Shown in pieces: positions 22,659 through 31,988 of a stretch of DNA of 64,000 nt (the stretch's first letter is position 1; each line of letters opens with the position of its first letter). This DNA is from Alphaproteobacteria bacterium (lineage in GTDB: Bacteria; Myxococcota_A; UBA796; UBA2385), in assembly GCA_020632755.1 (NCBI GenBank), contig JACKEY010000004.1, positions 841,501-905,500 of the forward strand. The letters are read 5' to 3'. The notes beneath the pieces are model-generated. The model did no database searches and was not told the DNA's origin. It saw only the letters and a program-made list of their open reading frames with translations. The position numbers and the translations under genes are program-made.

Positions 22659-25600
22659 GCACCGAACTCCCCGAGCACGAGGCCGACCCGTCGGCCCCGA
22701 CCGAGGTCCTGGTCGACCCCGGCAGCGAAGACGGCCCGGCGGTCGACCCCGAGCTGGCGGCGCTGCCCGAGCGGCTGCGCACCGGCGCCATCTCGTGGAT
22801 GGCCCGCAACAAGGTCACCGCCAACCTGATGATGTTCATGATCTTCATCGGCGGTCTGGCCGGGGTCCTGGGCATCAAGCAGGAGATCTTCCCGGCCTTC
22901 GACCTGGACACGGTCATCGTCGCCGTGCCCTACCCGGGCGCGAGCCCCGAGGAGATCGAGCAGGGCATCGTGCTGGCGGTCGAGGAGCGCGTGCGCGGCG
23001 TCGACGGCGTCAAGCGCGTGAAGTCCACCGCCGCCGAGGGCCTGGGCACCGTCACCGTCGAGCTGCTGATCAGCGCCGACCCCGACAAGGTGCTGTCCGA
23101 CGTCAAGAACGAGATCGACCGCATCACGACCTTCCCCGACGACGCCGAAGAGCCGCAGATCACCCTGGCGACCACCCGCAGCCGGGTCGTCAGCCTGGTC
23201 ATCTACGGCGACGCCGACCTGCCCACGCTGCACGCCCTGGCGGAACAGGCCCGCGCCGAGCTGCTGGCCAGCAACGACGTCACCCAGGTCGAGATCGAGG
23301 GCGTGCCCCCGCTCGAGATCAGCATCGAGGTGCCCCGCGAGACCCTGCGCGCCTACGGCCTGACCCTGCAGCAGGTGGCCGCCGCCATCGACGCCAACAG
23401 CAAGGAGCTGCCCGGCGGCTCGGTGAAGACCGGCAGCGGCGAGGTGCTGGTGCGGGTCTCCGACCGCAAGCGCACCGCCCAGGCGCTGTCCGACGTCATC
23501 GTCCTGTCCACCCCGGCCGGCGGCACCGTGCGGCTGGGCGACATCGCGAAGATCCAGGACGGCTTCCAGGAGACCGACCAGGCCAGCTTCTTCGACGGCA
23601 AGCGGGCCGTGCGGGTCACCGCCTACCGGATCGGCGACGAGACCCCGCAGAAGGTGGCCGCCGCCGTGCACCACCTCGACGACGAGCTGAACGCCAGCCT
23701 GCCCGACACCATCCACACGGCGATCTGGGACGACGACAGCGTCCTGCTGCAGGGCCGCATCCGGCTGCTGCTCGAGAACGCCTTCTACGGCGGCATCCTG
23801 GTCGTCATCGTGCTGGCGCTGTTCCTGAACCTGCGGCTGGCCTTCTGGGTCGCCGTCGGCATCCCGACCAGCTTCTTCGGCGCCTTCCTCATCATGCCGG
23901 CGGCCGACGTCAGCGTGAACATGATCAGCCTGTTCGCGCTCATCGTGACGCTCGGCCTTGTCGTCGACGACGCCATCGTCGTGGGCGAGAACATCTTCGA
24001 CAAGCTGCAGGCCGGCATGGAGCCGATGAAGGCGTCCATCCAGGGCGCCAAGCAGATGGCGATGCCCGTGACCTTCGCCGTCCTGACCAGCGTCGCCGCC
24101 TTCGCCCCGATGTTCTTCGTGCCCGGCGTGTTCGGCAAGATCTTCCGGATCATGCCCATCGTGGTCATCGCGGTGCTGCTGTTCTCGCTGCTCGAGGGCT
24201 TCTTCATCCTGCCGGCCCACCTCGCGCATGGCAGCAAGGGCCCCCCGGGCATCGTCGGGCGGTTCGCCGGCCGCATCCAGGCCCGCGTCGCCGACTGGCT
24301 GGCCCGGTTCACCCGCGACATCTACCAGCCCCAGCTCGAGTGGGCGCTGGCCAACCGCTACACCGTGCTGGCCGCGTCGTTCGCCCTGCTGGCCGCGACG
24401 GTCGGCATCGTGGGCGGCGGCGTCGTGCCCTTCTCGTTCTTCCCGCGGATCGAAGGCGACGTCGTCAGCGTCAGCGCCCGGCTGCCCTACGGCGTGCCGG
24501 TGGCCGAGACCGAGCGCGTCCAGGCCACCCTCGAGGCCGCGGCCGACCGGGTCATCGCCGAGCACGGGCTCCAGGACGCGGTCGAGGGCCGGCTGGCCAC
24601 CGTCGGCGAGATCACCGCGGGCGGCGGGCCGGGCGGGTCCAGCACCGAGACCGGCAGCCACCTGCTGGCCCTGCAGGTGCAGTTCGTGCCGGCCGAGGAC
24701 CGCGACTTCACCAGCGCCTGGTTCCAGGAGCAGTGGGCCGCCGAGGTGCCGCCGATGGCCGGCATCGAGGCGATGTCCTTCACCTCGGACATCGGCCCGG
24801 CGGCGTCGGAGGCGGCCGTCGCCGTGCAGCTGTCGCACCGGGACAGCGACGTGCTGGCCGCCGCGAGCGCGTCGCTGGCCGAGGAGCTGCGCGGCTACCC
24901 CGACCTGGTCGAGGTCGAGAACGGCTTCGCCAGCGGCAAGGCCCAGCTGGACTTCGCCCTGCGGCCCGAGGCCCGCAGCCTGGGGCTGACCAGCCTGGAC
25001 GTGGCGGGCCAGATCCGCTCGGCCTTCTACGGGGCCGAGGCGCTGCGCGAGCAGCGGGATCGCAACGAGCTGAAGGTCATGGTGCGGCTGCCCAAGGACC
25101 AGCGGGTCAGCGAGCACGACATCGAGGAGCTCGAGGTGCGCACGGCGTCCGGTGGCTACGTGCCGCTGGCCTACGTCGCAGAGTTCGAGCGCGTTCGGGC
25201 CCCGACCAGCATCGAGCTGGAAGGCGGCCGCCGGATCGTCGACGTCACCGCCAACCTGGCCCCCGGTGTCGCCAGCAACCAGCCCATCCTGCGCAAGCTG
25301 CAGGAGACCACCATCGACCAGCTGAAGCGGGACTACCCGGGCCTGGACGCCGAACTGGTCGGCCAGCAGCGCGAGCAGAACGAGAGCCTGTCGTCGCTGG
25401 GGCGCGGCTACCTCATCGCGCTCTTCGGGATCTTCGCCCTGCTGGCGATCCCATTCAAGAGCTACTTCCAGCCCGCCGTCGTCATGTCGGCCATCCCCTT
25501 CGGCATCGTCGGCGCCGTCCTGGGCCACCTGGTCATGGGCTACGAGCTCAGCCTGATCAGCTTGTTCGGCATCATCGCCCTGTCGGGCGTGGTCGTGAAC

Positions 25601-25945
25601 GACAGCCTGGTGCTCATCGACGCGACCAACGAGCGGCGGGCCGAGGGCGCGACGGCGGCCGAGGCGGTCATCTACGGCGGCACCCGGCGGCTGCGGCCGA
25701 TCCTGCTGACCAGCTTCACGACCTTCTTCGGCCTGTTCCCGATGATCCTGGAGACCGAGGTCCAGGCGCGCTTCCTGATCCCGATGGCGATCAGCCTGGG
25801 CTTCGGCGTGCTGTTCTCGACCTTCATCACGCTGCTGCTGGTGCCGGCGCTGTACATGATCCTGGACGACGGCCTGCGGTTCTTCGGCGCCGGCCGGTTC
25901 AAGCACGCGCCCGCCGACGAGGGCGACGCCGCCGCCGCGAAGTGA
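22655..25945 (+). CDS. RND-family efflux permease
   Basis: 1,096 residues, GTG overlapping the previous stop. After about 45 residues of acidic cytoplasmic tail comes the first membrane helix (NLMMFMIFIGGLAGVLGI) and QEIFPAFDLDTVIVAVPYPGAS, a hallmark of RND transporters. The proton-relay segment LGLVVDDAIVVGENIF has the paired Asp of transmembrane helix 4, and the second half repeats the fold (ALSGVVVNDSLVLID). Twelve membrane helices and two large periplasmic loops are expected. The sequence is closest in style to the AcrB/MexF-like heavy subfamily without metal motifs, so small organic substrates are more likely than metals. Substrate unknown. Confidence 0.93.
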   Translation: MSTELPEHEADPSAPTEVLVDPGSEDGPAVDPELAALPERLRTGAISWMARNKVTANLMMFMIFIGGLAGVLGIKQEIFPAFDLDTVIVAVPYPGASPEEIEQGIVLAVEERVRGVDGVKRVKSTAAEGLGTVTVELLISADPDKVLSDVKNEIDRITTFPDDAEEPQITLATTRSRVVSLVIYGDADLPTLHALAEQARAELLASNDVTQVEIEGVPPLEISIEVPRETLRAYGLTLQQVAAAIDANSKELPGGSVKTGSGEVLVRVSDRKRTAQALSDVIVLSTPAGGTVRLGDIAKIQDGFQETDQASFFDGKRAVRVTAYRIGDETPQKVAAAVHHLDDELNASLPDTIHTAIWDDDSVLLQGRIRLLLENAFYGGILVVIVLALFLNLRLAFWVAVGIPTSFFGAFLIMPAADVSVNMISLFALIVTLGLVVDDAIVVGENIFDKLQAGMEPMKASIQGAKQMAMPVTFAVLTSVAAFAPMFFVPGVFGKIFRIMPIVVIAVLLFSLLEGFFILPAHLAHGSKGPPGIVGRFAGRIQARVADWLARFTRDIYQPQLEWALANRYTVLAASFALLAATVGIVGGGVVPFSFFPRIEGDVVSVSARLPYGVPVAETERVQATLEAAADRVIAEHGLQDAVEGRLATVGEITAGGGPGGSSTETGSHLLALQVQFVPAEDRDFTSAWFQEQWAAEVPPMAGIEAMSFTSDIGPAASEAAVAVQLSHRDSDVLAAASASLAEELRGYPDLVEVENGFASGKAQLDFALRPEARSLGLTSLDVAGQIRSAFYGAEALREQRDRNELKVMVRLPKDQRVSEHDIEELEVRTASGGYVPLAYVAEFERVRAPTSIELEGGRRIVDVTANLAPGVASNQPILRKLQETTIDQLKRDYPGLDAELVGQQREQNESLSSLGRGYLIALFGIFALLAIPFKSYFQPAVVMSAIPFGIVGAVLGHLVMGYELSLISLFGIIALSGVVVNDSLVLIDATNERRAEGATAAEAVIYGGTRRLRPILLTSFTTFFGLFPMILETEVQARFLIPMAISLGFGVLFSTFITLLLVPALYMILDDGLRFFGAGRFKHAPADEGDAAAAK

Positions 25946-25959
25946 CGGCGCCCCAATGA

Positions 25960-26391
25960 TCAGCCGGCGGGGAGCGCGAGCTCCTCGCCGTTGAGGAACA
26001 CCTTCACGATCACCGGCGCGTGGGCCTTGAGCATCGCGGAGACGCCGCAGTACTGGTCGCGCGACAGCAGGACCGCGCGCTGCAACCGGTCGGGACGCAC
26101 GTCGCCTTCGACGTCGAAGACGACCGTGAAGTCGCGGAACACCCGCGGGTGCTCGTCGGTGAGCTCGGCGTCGACCCGCACCTCGAGCTTCGTCCAGGAC
26201 TGGCGCATCTTGGCCAGGATGCTCGCGACGTCCATGCCGGTGCAGCCGCCCAGGGCGGCGAGCAGCAGGGGCTTGGGACGCGGCCCGCTGTCCTGACCGC
26301 CGTGCTCGGGGGCGGCGTCGAGGGGGATCGTGTGGCCATCGACCTTCAGGTCGAAGGCCATGCCGGCGGTGTGGGTCAGCACGGTCTGCAT
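25960..26391 (-). CDS. OsmC/Ohr-family peroxiredoxin-like protein
   Basis: 143 residues. OsmC fold: GHTIPLDAAPEHGGQD, then PKPLLLAALGGCTGMDV with Cys50 and DQYCGVSAML with Cys115. This Cys pair is the catalytic thiol couple of organic-hydroperoxide reductases, where an Arg and Glu assist. It is probably a thiol-dependent hydroperoxide reductase in the cytoplasm. It is convergent with the RND operon and lies downstream of the MNIO pair on the same strand, separated by about 90 bases, so it could be part of the same transcript. Confidence 0.88.
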   Translation of the reverse strand: MQTVLTHTAGMAFDLKVDGHTIPLDAAPEHGGQDSGPRPKPLLLAALGGCTGMDVASILAKMRQSWTKLEVRVDAELTDEHPRVFRDFTVVFDVEGDVRPDRLQRAVLLSRDQYCGVSAMLKAHAPVIVKVFLNGEELALPAG

Positions 26392-26481
26392 GACGGCTCC
26401 GGGGAAGGGGCAGTCCTAAGCGCGGCCGGGGGGAACGCCTTCCTGGTGCGGCAGCCTGTCCCGGGGCCCGGCGGCCCGTGC

Positions 26482-27417
26482 TCAGCCGGGCACGACCTCG
26501 ATGAAGCCGGCGTCCAGCAGGGCGTCCGCCAGCCGGGCCTGGCGCGGCGGCAGGTCGTCCAGGCCCATGCTGCCGTCGCACTGGCGGAGCAGGCCCCCGA
26601 CGTCGGCCGACAGCTCGACGGTGCGGTGCCGCACGTCCACCAGGGGGGCCACGCCACCGGCGCCCCCGCGGGCGCTGGCCACGCCGTGCACCACGCCGCG
26701 GGCCAGCAGGATCACCGGCGTGCTGCCGGCCGGGCCGTCTGCCGCGCGGGCCACGGCGACGACCCGCTCCCAGGCATCGCCGGGGGCCTCGATGCGCTGC
26801 CAGGCGTTCTCGGGCGTGATGCCCATCAAGGCCGCGCGCAGCACCTCTGGCGACGCCGGCAGGCGGGCCGCCACCAGGGACGGCGGCAACACCAGCCGTC
26901 CGGTCCGGCGCTCCTTCTTGCTGGGCCGCCGCGGAGCCGGCGGAGCGTGGCCGGCCGTGACCGCCTCGCGCAGCCGGGCCGAGCTCTCGACCAGGGCCCG
27001 CTCGACCTCGACGAAGGGGGCCAGGAAGGCCGTCACGCCGCGGCCGGCCTGCATCGGATCGAGCTCGAGCAGCCGCGCCAGGTGCCGGCCGAACAGGGCG
27101 TTGCGGCGGGCCGGGCCCGCGATGGCGTCGGGGGCGGCGAGCACGGCGACCAGCCGGTCCCGGCCGCCGGGCGCCGCGCCGATGGCGCCGCTGCTGAGCG
27201 GGTAGGCCCGGCACAGGGCCGACATCAGGTAGCGCACGCGGGCGTCGGCGTCGGCGGCCACGGCGGCCATCGACAGGTCGCGGAACGACGCCGCCTGGGT
27301 AGGCGTCAGCCCGAAGGCCGCGCAGGCCGCGTCGGGCCCGCGGGCGTGCTCGGCCCGGCGCTCGACGTCGAGCAGCAGCGCCAGCAGGTAGCGGGCCGGG
27401 GCGGTCGGGTCGCTCAT
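26482..27417 (-). CDS. Partner protein of MNIO enzyme, with PqqD-like C-terminal segment
   Basis: 311 residues. ATG overlaps the stop of the upstream DUF692 gene by four bases, so the two are translationally coupled. Residues 1-140 are helical with Ala/Arg/Leu repeats; a basic hinge RRPSKKERRTGR follows. The last 50 residues (VELSADVGGLLRQCDGSMGLDDL... ADALLDAGFIEVV) resemble the winged-helix pattern of PqqD-like/RRE peptide-binding domains. DUF692 enzymes usually need a partner protein (MbnC, TglB, DUF2063-type), and position and pattern suggest this is that partner. I cannot assign it to a named partner family. Confidence 0.7.
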   Translation of the reverse strand: MSDPTAPARYLLALLLDVERRAEHARGPDAACAAFGLTPTQAASFRDLSMAAVAADADARVRYLMSALCRAYPLSSGAIGAAPGGRDRLVAVLAAPDAIAGPARRNALFGRHLARLLELDPMQAGRGVTAFLAPFVEVERALVESSARLREAVTAGHAPPAPRRPSKKERRTGRLVLPPSLVAARLPASPEVLRAALMGITPENAWQRIEAPGDAWERVVAVARAADGPAGSTPVILLARGVVHGVASARGGAGGVAPLVDVRHRTVELSADVGGLLRQCDGSMGLDDLPPRQARLADALLDAGFIEVVPG

Positions 27418-28379
27418 GCCGACAGCTCCTGGCGGGCGCGGGCCCGCAGGCCCTCGCTGGCGGCGGTCAGCGCGATCTGCTCGCGCACCCGCCGCAGCAG
27501 GGGCAGGATCGAGCGGGCGACCGCTCCTTCGCACTCCACGCAGACGGCCCGCAGCTCGGGGCAGCGGGCGACCAGCGCCGTCAGCACCTGCCAGGTCTCG
27601 GGCAGCACCGGCAGGTCGTGGGCGTCGACGTAGGCCCGTGCTCCGCCGGGCAGGTCGCGGATCACGCCGCCGGCGACGTGCACCTCGATCACCCGGTCCA
27701 GGTCCAGGGCGTCGATGCCGTCGAGCAGATCGGCGCTGCCTCGGGCCAGCTGGTGGCTGACCACGTGGCCGGCGTCCAGCAACAGCCCGCAGTCGGTCTC
27801 CCGGGCCAGCCGGCCCAGCCACTCGAAGATGTGCATCGGGCCGACCTGGAAGGTGACCGGGGCCGGCTCGAGCAGCAGCGGGCGGTCGACCACGGCCCGC
27901 ACCTCCCGCACGCGCTCGATGGCCTGGCGCAGCCCCTCCTCGTCGAGCACCGGCGGCACGAACCAGCCCAGGTCGATCGAGTAGCCGGGTTCCTCCCCGA
28001 CGAAGCAGACCGCGACGTCCTGGGCCAGCCAGGCGCTCTGCACCGTGTCGCAGTGGGCGGCGACCGCCTGCAGCCACGGGGTGGGGTTGCCCCAGGGCCC
28101 GCACAGGTTCAGGCAGCTCGGGTGGTACAGCACGGGCACGCCCAGCGCGTGCAGTCGGCCGACGGCGTCCTGGACGTGGTCGACCTGGACGGCGCCGGCG
28201 TACTCGATGAAGGCCGGTCCACCGGGCTGACCGGCGAGGGCCACCGGGTCCGGCTCGACACCGAAGGACAGCGACAGCCCGGTGCCCAGGAAGGGCAGGG
28301 GCGCGATCCACGGCAGAGCGGCGCCAGAGGCGCGGTCCGCGGCGGAGGGGGCGGTCGGGTCGGCAGAGGGGTCCGGCAT
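27414..28379 (-). CDS. DUF692 / MNIO-type non-haem iron oxidase
   Basis: 321 residues, TIM-barrel. Pattern of DUF692 (MbnB/TglH-type multinuclear iron oxidative enzymes): GTGLSLSFG at the first strand, VLYHPSCLNL (His), EEPGYSIDLGWFVPP, PLLLEPAPV, CGLLLDAGHVVSH, VIEVHVAGG and YVDAHDLPVLPETW, which supply the usual Glu, Asp, His iron ligands. These enzymes oxidise Cys, Asp or other residues of ribosomal peptides using di- or tri-iron centres. No Cys-rich precursor peptide is seen nearby. ATG at 28379 is preferred to upstream starts because it leaves a short Pro/Ala-rich N-terminus. It is translated with its partner through a four-base overlap. Family is well supported; the reaction is not known. 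Confidence 0.8.
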   Translation of the reverse strand: MPDPSADPTAPSAADRASGAALPWIAPLPFLGTGLSLSFGVEPDPVALAGQPGGPAFIEYAGAVQVDHVQDAVGRLHALGVPVLYHPSCLNLCGPWGNPTPWLQAVAAHCDTVQSAWLAQDVAVCFVGEEPGYSIDLGWFVPPVLDEEGLRQAIERVREVRAVVDRPLLLEPAPVTFQVGPMHIFEWLGRLARETDCGLLLDAGHVVSHQLARGSADLLDGIDALDLDRVIEVHVAGGVIRDLPGGARAYVDAHDLPVLPETWQVLTALVARCPELRAVCVECEGAVARSILPLLRRVREQIALTAASEGLRARARQELSA

Positions 28380-28570
28380 GGCGCTGCCGTTAACCCGCGC
28401 CTCGCGCGTCCTTCCTGTGACACCGCGGTCAGAGTTCCGGCACGGAGCCACCGGTCGCCGCGGGGGTCGCTACGCTCGGCCGGCCACGTGCGGATGGCAG
28501 CGCGGCTCCTGGGGAGGAGCCTGCGCCGGGCCTTCGCCGCCGCCCTCGCCCGCTTCACCCGGAACGCACC

Positions 28571-31500
28571 ATGCGCCTGCCTCGTCCGACCCTGCTGCTC
28601 GCCCTCTCCACCCTGTCCGCGACGGCCCTCGCGCTGTCCGCCTGCGGGGACAAGGAGGCCACGGACGGCGGCGCCGACTCGGGGGCCACCGACGCCGACG
28701 GAACCGACACCGACACCGACGGCACGGACACCGACGGGACCGACACCGACGGCACGGACACCGACGGGACCGACACCGACGGCACCGACACGGACGGGAC
28801 CGACACGGACGGGACCGACACCGACGGCGGCACGACGGACCGCGACGGCGACGGCTACGACGAGTCCGAGGACTGCGACGACAACAAGGCGTCGGTGAAC
28901 CCCGGCGCCACCGAGATCTGGTACGACGGCGTCGACCAGGACTGCGACGGGGCCGACGACTACGACCAGGACGGCGACGGCGAGGGCGCCCGGGGCTACG
29001 ACGCCGGCGGCGACGACTGCGACGACACCGACGCGACCGTCAGGCCCGGCGCCACCGACACCGTCGGGGACGGCATCGACCAGGACTGCGACGGCATCGA
29101 CGCGACCACGGCGACCCGGCTGTCGGTGGACGAGCTGTCCGCGGGCGACCTGGTCATCACCGAGATCTTCGCCAACCCCGAAGCCAGCGCCGAGGAGTCC
29201 GGCGAGTGGGTCGAGCTCTACAACGCCACGGCCCTCGACATGGATCTCGACGGGCTGACGCTGCGGGACGACGACGGCGACCTGGTGACCCTCGACCGGG
29301 CTCTCGGGGTGGCCGCGGGCGGCACCATCGTGCTGGGCCGCAGCGAGGACAGCTCCATCAACGGTGGCGTGGCGGTGGCCTACGGCTGGGGCACCGGCCT
29401 GGCGCTCGGCAACGGCATCGACGAGCTGGAGCTGGTCGCCTCGGACGTGGTGATCGACCGGGTCGTGTGGGACGACGGGGCCACCTTCCCCGACGTGGCC
29501 GGCGCCAGCATGAGCCTGGACCCGTCGTTCTACGACGCCTTCGACAACGACTACGGCGTGCTCTGGTGCGCCGGCGTCGACCCCTTCGGCGCCGGTGACC
29601 TGGGCACGCCGGGTGCGGACAACCCGGCCTGTCCCGATGTCGACGCCACCGACGCCGATGGCGACGGCTACCTGGCGGCCTTCGACTGCGACGACGGTGA
29701 CCCGGACGTGTACCCGGGCGCCACCGACCTGCCCTACGACGGCGTCGACGCCGACTGCATGGGCGACAGCGACTACGACGCGGACGGGGACGGCCACGAC
29801 AGCGAGACCTACGGGGGCGACGACTGCGACGACGACGACGCGGCGATCCACCCGGGCGCCACCGACACCGACGGCGACGACATCGACAGCGACTGCGACG
29901 GCACCGACGGCCCCGGCGGCGGCGACGGCGGCACCGACAGTGGCGGCACCGACAGCGGCGGCGGCGACGCCCTGTCCGTGGACGCTCTCGTCGCCGGCGA
30001 TCTCGTGATCACCGAGGTCATGCAGAACCCGGCCGCGGTCGGCGACGACGCGGGCGAGTGGTTCGAGATCCTCAACCTGCGCGACGAGCCGGTCGACCTG
30101 GACGGTCTGGTCGTGTCGGACGCCGACACCGACTCGCACACCATCCGCGGCTCGGTCGTGGTCGGGCCCGGCGAGTACGTCGTGCTCGGCAACAACACCG
30201 ACACGGCCACCAACGGCGGCGTCGACGTGGCCTACGACTACGGCAGCACGTCGCTGGGCAACGGCGCCGACGAGCTGATCCTGTCGAACGGCGCCGGCGT
30301 GATCGACGAGATCCGCTGGGACGGCGGCCCCGAGTGGCCCGATCCCACGGGCGCCAGCATGACCCTGGACGCGGCCCTGCTCAACGCCACCGACAACGAC
30401 AGCGGCGCCAGCTGGTGCGAAGGGGCCTCCGCCTTCGGCTCGGGCGACCTCGGCACCCCGGGTGCCGCCAACCCCTCCTGCTCCCCGGGCGGCGACGACA
30501 GCGGCTCGACCGACAGCGGCTCGACCGACAGCGGCTCGACCGACAGCGGCTCGACCGACAGCGGCTCGACCGACAGCGGCTCGACGGACAGCGGCTCCTC
30601 CGACAGCGGCTCGACCGACAGCGGCTCGACCGACAGCGGCTCGACGGACAGCGGCTCCTCCGACAGCGGCTCGACCGACAGCGGCGGCGACGACGCCCTG
30701 TCCGTCGACGATCTCGTCGCCGGCGACCTGGTGATCACCGAGGTCATGCAGAACCCGGCCGCGGTCGGCGACGACGCGGGCGAGTGGTTCGAGATCCTCA
30801 ACCTGCGCGATGCCGTCGTCGACCTCGACGGGCTGATCGTCGCCGACGCCGACGGCGAGTCGCACACGATCAGCGGCTCGGTGCTGGTCGGGCCCGGCGA
30901 GTACGTCGTGCTCGGCAACAACACCGACACGGCGACCAACGGCGGCGTCGATGTGGCCTACGACTTCGGCAGCGTGTCCCTGGGCAACGGCGCCGACGAG
31001 CTGATCCTGTCGAACGGTGCCGGCGTCATCGACGAGATCCGCTGGGACGGCGGCCCCGACTGGCCCGACCCCACCGGCGCCAGCATGACCCTGGACGCCG
31101 GACTGCTGAACGCCACGGACAACGACAGCGGCGACAGCTGGTGCGAAGGCAGTGATGCCTTCGGCTCGGGCGACCTCGGCACCCCCGGCGCCGCCAACCC
31201 CTCGTGCTCCTCGAGCGGCGGCGACAGCGGCTCCTCGGACAGCGGCTCGACCGACAGCGGCTCCTCGGACAGCGGCTCGACCGACAGCGGCTCGACCGAC
31301 AGCGGCTCGACGGACAGCGGCTCGACCGACAGCGGCTCCTCCGACAGCGGCTCCTCGGACAGCGGCTCCTCCGACAGCGGCTCCTCCGATGCCCTGGGCA
31401 TCGACGAGGTCGGCGTCGGCGAGCTGGTCATCACCGAGATCATGCAGAACCCCGACGCGGTCGGCGACTCGGCCGGCGAGTGGTTCGAGCTGTACAACGC

Positions 31501-31915
31501 CACCGGGTCCGACGTGGACCTGTACGGCATGGTGCTGAGTGACGCCGGCTCCGACAGCCACACCGTGTCCGAGCACGTCATCGTGTCGTCCCCCGGTGTG
31601 GTCGTGCTGGGCATCAACAGCGACAGCGGCACCAACGGCGGCGCCAACGTCGCCTACCAGTACAGCTCCTTCACCCTGGGCAACGGCGACGACGAGGTCA
31701 TCCTGTCCAACGCCTCGGGCGTCATCGACGCCGTCTACTACGACGGTGGCCCCGACTTCCCCGACCCGACCGGCGCCTCGATGAACCTGTCCTCCACCGC
31801 GGCTTCGGCCACGGCGAACGACGACGGGGCCAACTGGTGCACGACGTCGACGGACTCGACCTACGGCGACGGCGACCGCGGCACCCCCGACGCGATCAAC
31901 GAGACCTGCGACTGA
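28571..31915 (+). CDS. Large lipoprotein with four lamin-tail domains and MopE-type motifs
   Basis: 1,114 residues. Lipobox ALSACGDKE. An Asp-Gly-Thr repeat linker (about residues 43-88) leads to two Asp-rich putative metal-binding motifs of MopE type (about 90-177). Four lamin-tail domains follow at about 185-355, 466-637, 709-878 and 940-1114; each has GDLVITEIMQNP..GEWFELLN, a conserved VVLG.N.DS.TNGG core and WPDPTGASM. A second block of MopE motifs sits between the first and second domains. Domains 2, 3 and 4 are joined by STDSG repeats (about 641-708 and 880-941). Domains 2 and 3 are nearly identical over long stretches, so the array grew by duplication. The protein is probably surface-exposed and adhesive or calcium-binding, in line with family knowledge; exact role is unknown. 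Divergent from the MNIO pair. Confidence 0.88.
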   Translation: MRLPRPTLLLALSTLSATALALSACGDKEATDGGADSGATDADGTDTDTDGTDTDGTDTDGTDTDGTDTDGTDTDGTDTDGTDTDGGTTDRDGDGYDESEDCDDNKASVNPGATEIWYDGVDQDCDGADDYDQDGDGEGARGYDAGGDDCDDTDATVRPGATDTVGDGIDQDCDGIDATTATRLSVDELSAGDLVITEIFANPEASAEESGEWVELYNATALDMDLDGLTLRDDDGDLVTLDRALGVAAGGTIVLGRSEDSSINGGVAVAYGWGTGLALGNGIDELELVASDVVIDRVVWDDGATFPDVAGASMSLDPSFYDAFDNDYGVLWCAGVDPFGAGDLGTPGADNPACPDVDATDADGDGYLAAFDCDDGDPDVYPGATDLPYDGVDADCMGDSDYDADGDGHDSETYGGDDCDDDDAAIHPGATDTDGDDIDSDCDGTDGPGGGDGGTDSGGTDSGGGDALSVDALVAGDLVITEVMQNPAAVGDDAGEWFEILNLRDEPVDLDGLVVSDADTDSHTIRGSVVVGPGEYVVLGNNTDTATNGGVDVAYDYGSTSLGNGADELILSNGAGVIDEIRWDGGPEWPDPTGASMTLDAALLNATDNDSGASWCEGASAFGSGDLGTPGAANPSCSPGGDDSGSTDSGSTDSGSTDSGSTDSGSTDSGSTDSGSSDSGSTDSGSTDSGSTDSGSSDSGSTDSGGDDALSVDDLVAGDLVITEVMQNPAAVGDDAGEWFEILNLRDAVVDLDGLIVADADGESHTISGSVLVGPGEYVVLGNNTDTATNGGVDVAYDFGSVSLGNGADELILSNGAGVIDEIRWDGGPDWPDPTGASMTLDAGLLNATDNDSGDSWCEGSDAFGSGDLGTPGAANPSCSSSGGDSGSSDSGSTDSGSSDSGSTDSGSTDSGSTDSGSTDSGSSDSGSSDSGSSDSGSSDALGIDEVGVGELVITEIMQNPDAVGDSAGEWFELYNATGSDVDLYGMVLSDAGSDSHTVSEHVIVSSPGVVVLGINSDSGTNGGANVAYQYSSFTLGNGDDEVILSNASGVIDAVYYDGGPDFPDPTGASMNLSSTAASATANDDGANWCTTSTDSTYGDGDRGTPDAINETCD
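28699..28836 (+). repeat. In-frame 15/30-bp repeat coding for Asp-Gly-Thr linker
   Basis: Tandem gacaccgacgg(c/g)ac(c/g) units, all in phase with the lipoprotein reading frame. Expansion or loss would keep the frame. Confidence 0.85.
30494..30690 (+). repeat. 15-bp tandem repeat (gacagcggctcgacc type), Asp-Ser-Gly-Ser-Thr linker
   Basis: About 13 units of 15 bases, with synonymous and Thr/Ser-changing variants (tcgacc, tcgacg, tcctcc), between lamin-tail domains 2 and 3. A larger pattern (Thr-type units then one Ser-type unit) is itself repeated, which points to unequal exchange as well as slippage. Confidence 0.9.
31222..31392 (+). repeat. Second 15-bp tandem repeat block, Asp-Ser-Gly-Ser-Thr/Ser linker
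   Basis: About 11 units of the same 15-base family as the upstream block, between lamin-tail domains 3 and 4. Two near-identical repeat arrays 700 bases apart in one gene make intragenic recombination likely. Confidence 0.9.
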
Positions 31916-31950
31916 GCGCGGATCCCCGCTTGCGCCGCCCCAGCGCAGGC

Positions 31951-31988
31951 GCGAGCATGCGGCCTCTCCCCGGATGCCGCATGCTCGC
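31951..31988 (+). promoter_or_regulatory. Perfect 13-bp hairpin covering the start codon
   Basis: Arms 31951-31963 and 31976-31988 are exact reverse complements (gcgagcatgcggc), with a 12-base loop. The left arm contains the ATG at 31957 and the right arm the alternative ATG at 31981, so folding would hide both possible starts. It may control translation, or act as the terminator of the upstream lipoprotein gene, though no T-run follows. Confidence 0.6.

Noticed and set aside
27414..28570. Small RiPP precursor beside the MNIO gene.
   Set aside because: No short frame with a start, ribosome-binding site and Cys- or Asp-containing core was found in the flanking spaces.
30494..31392. Possible CRISPR-like array of 15-bp repeats.
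   Set aside because: Repeats are contiguous, in frame and encode a Ser/Thr/Gly/Asp linker; there are no spacers of constant length and no cas genes.
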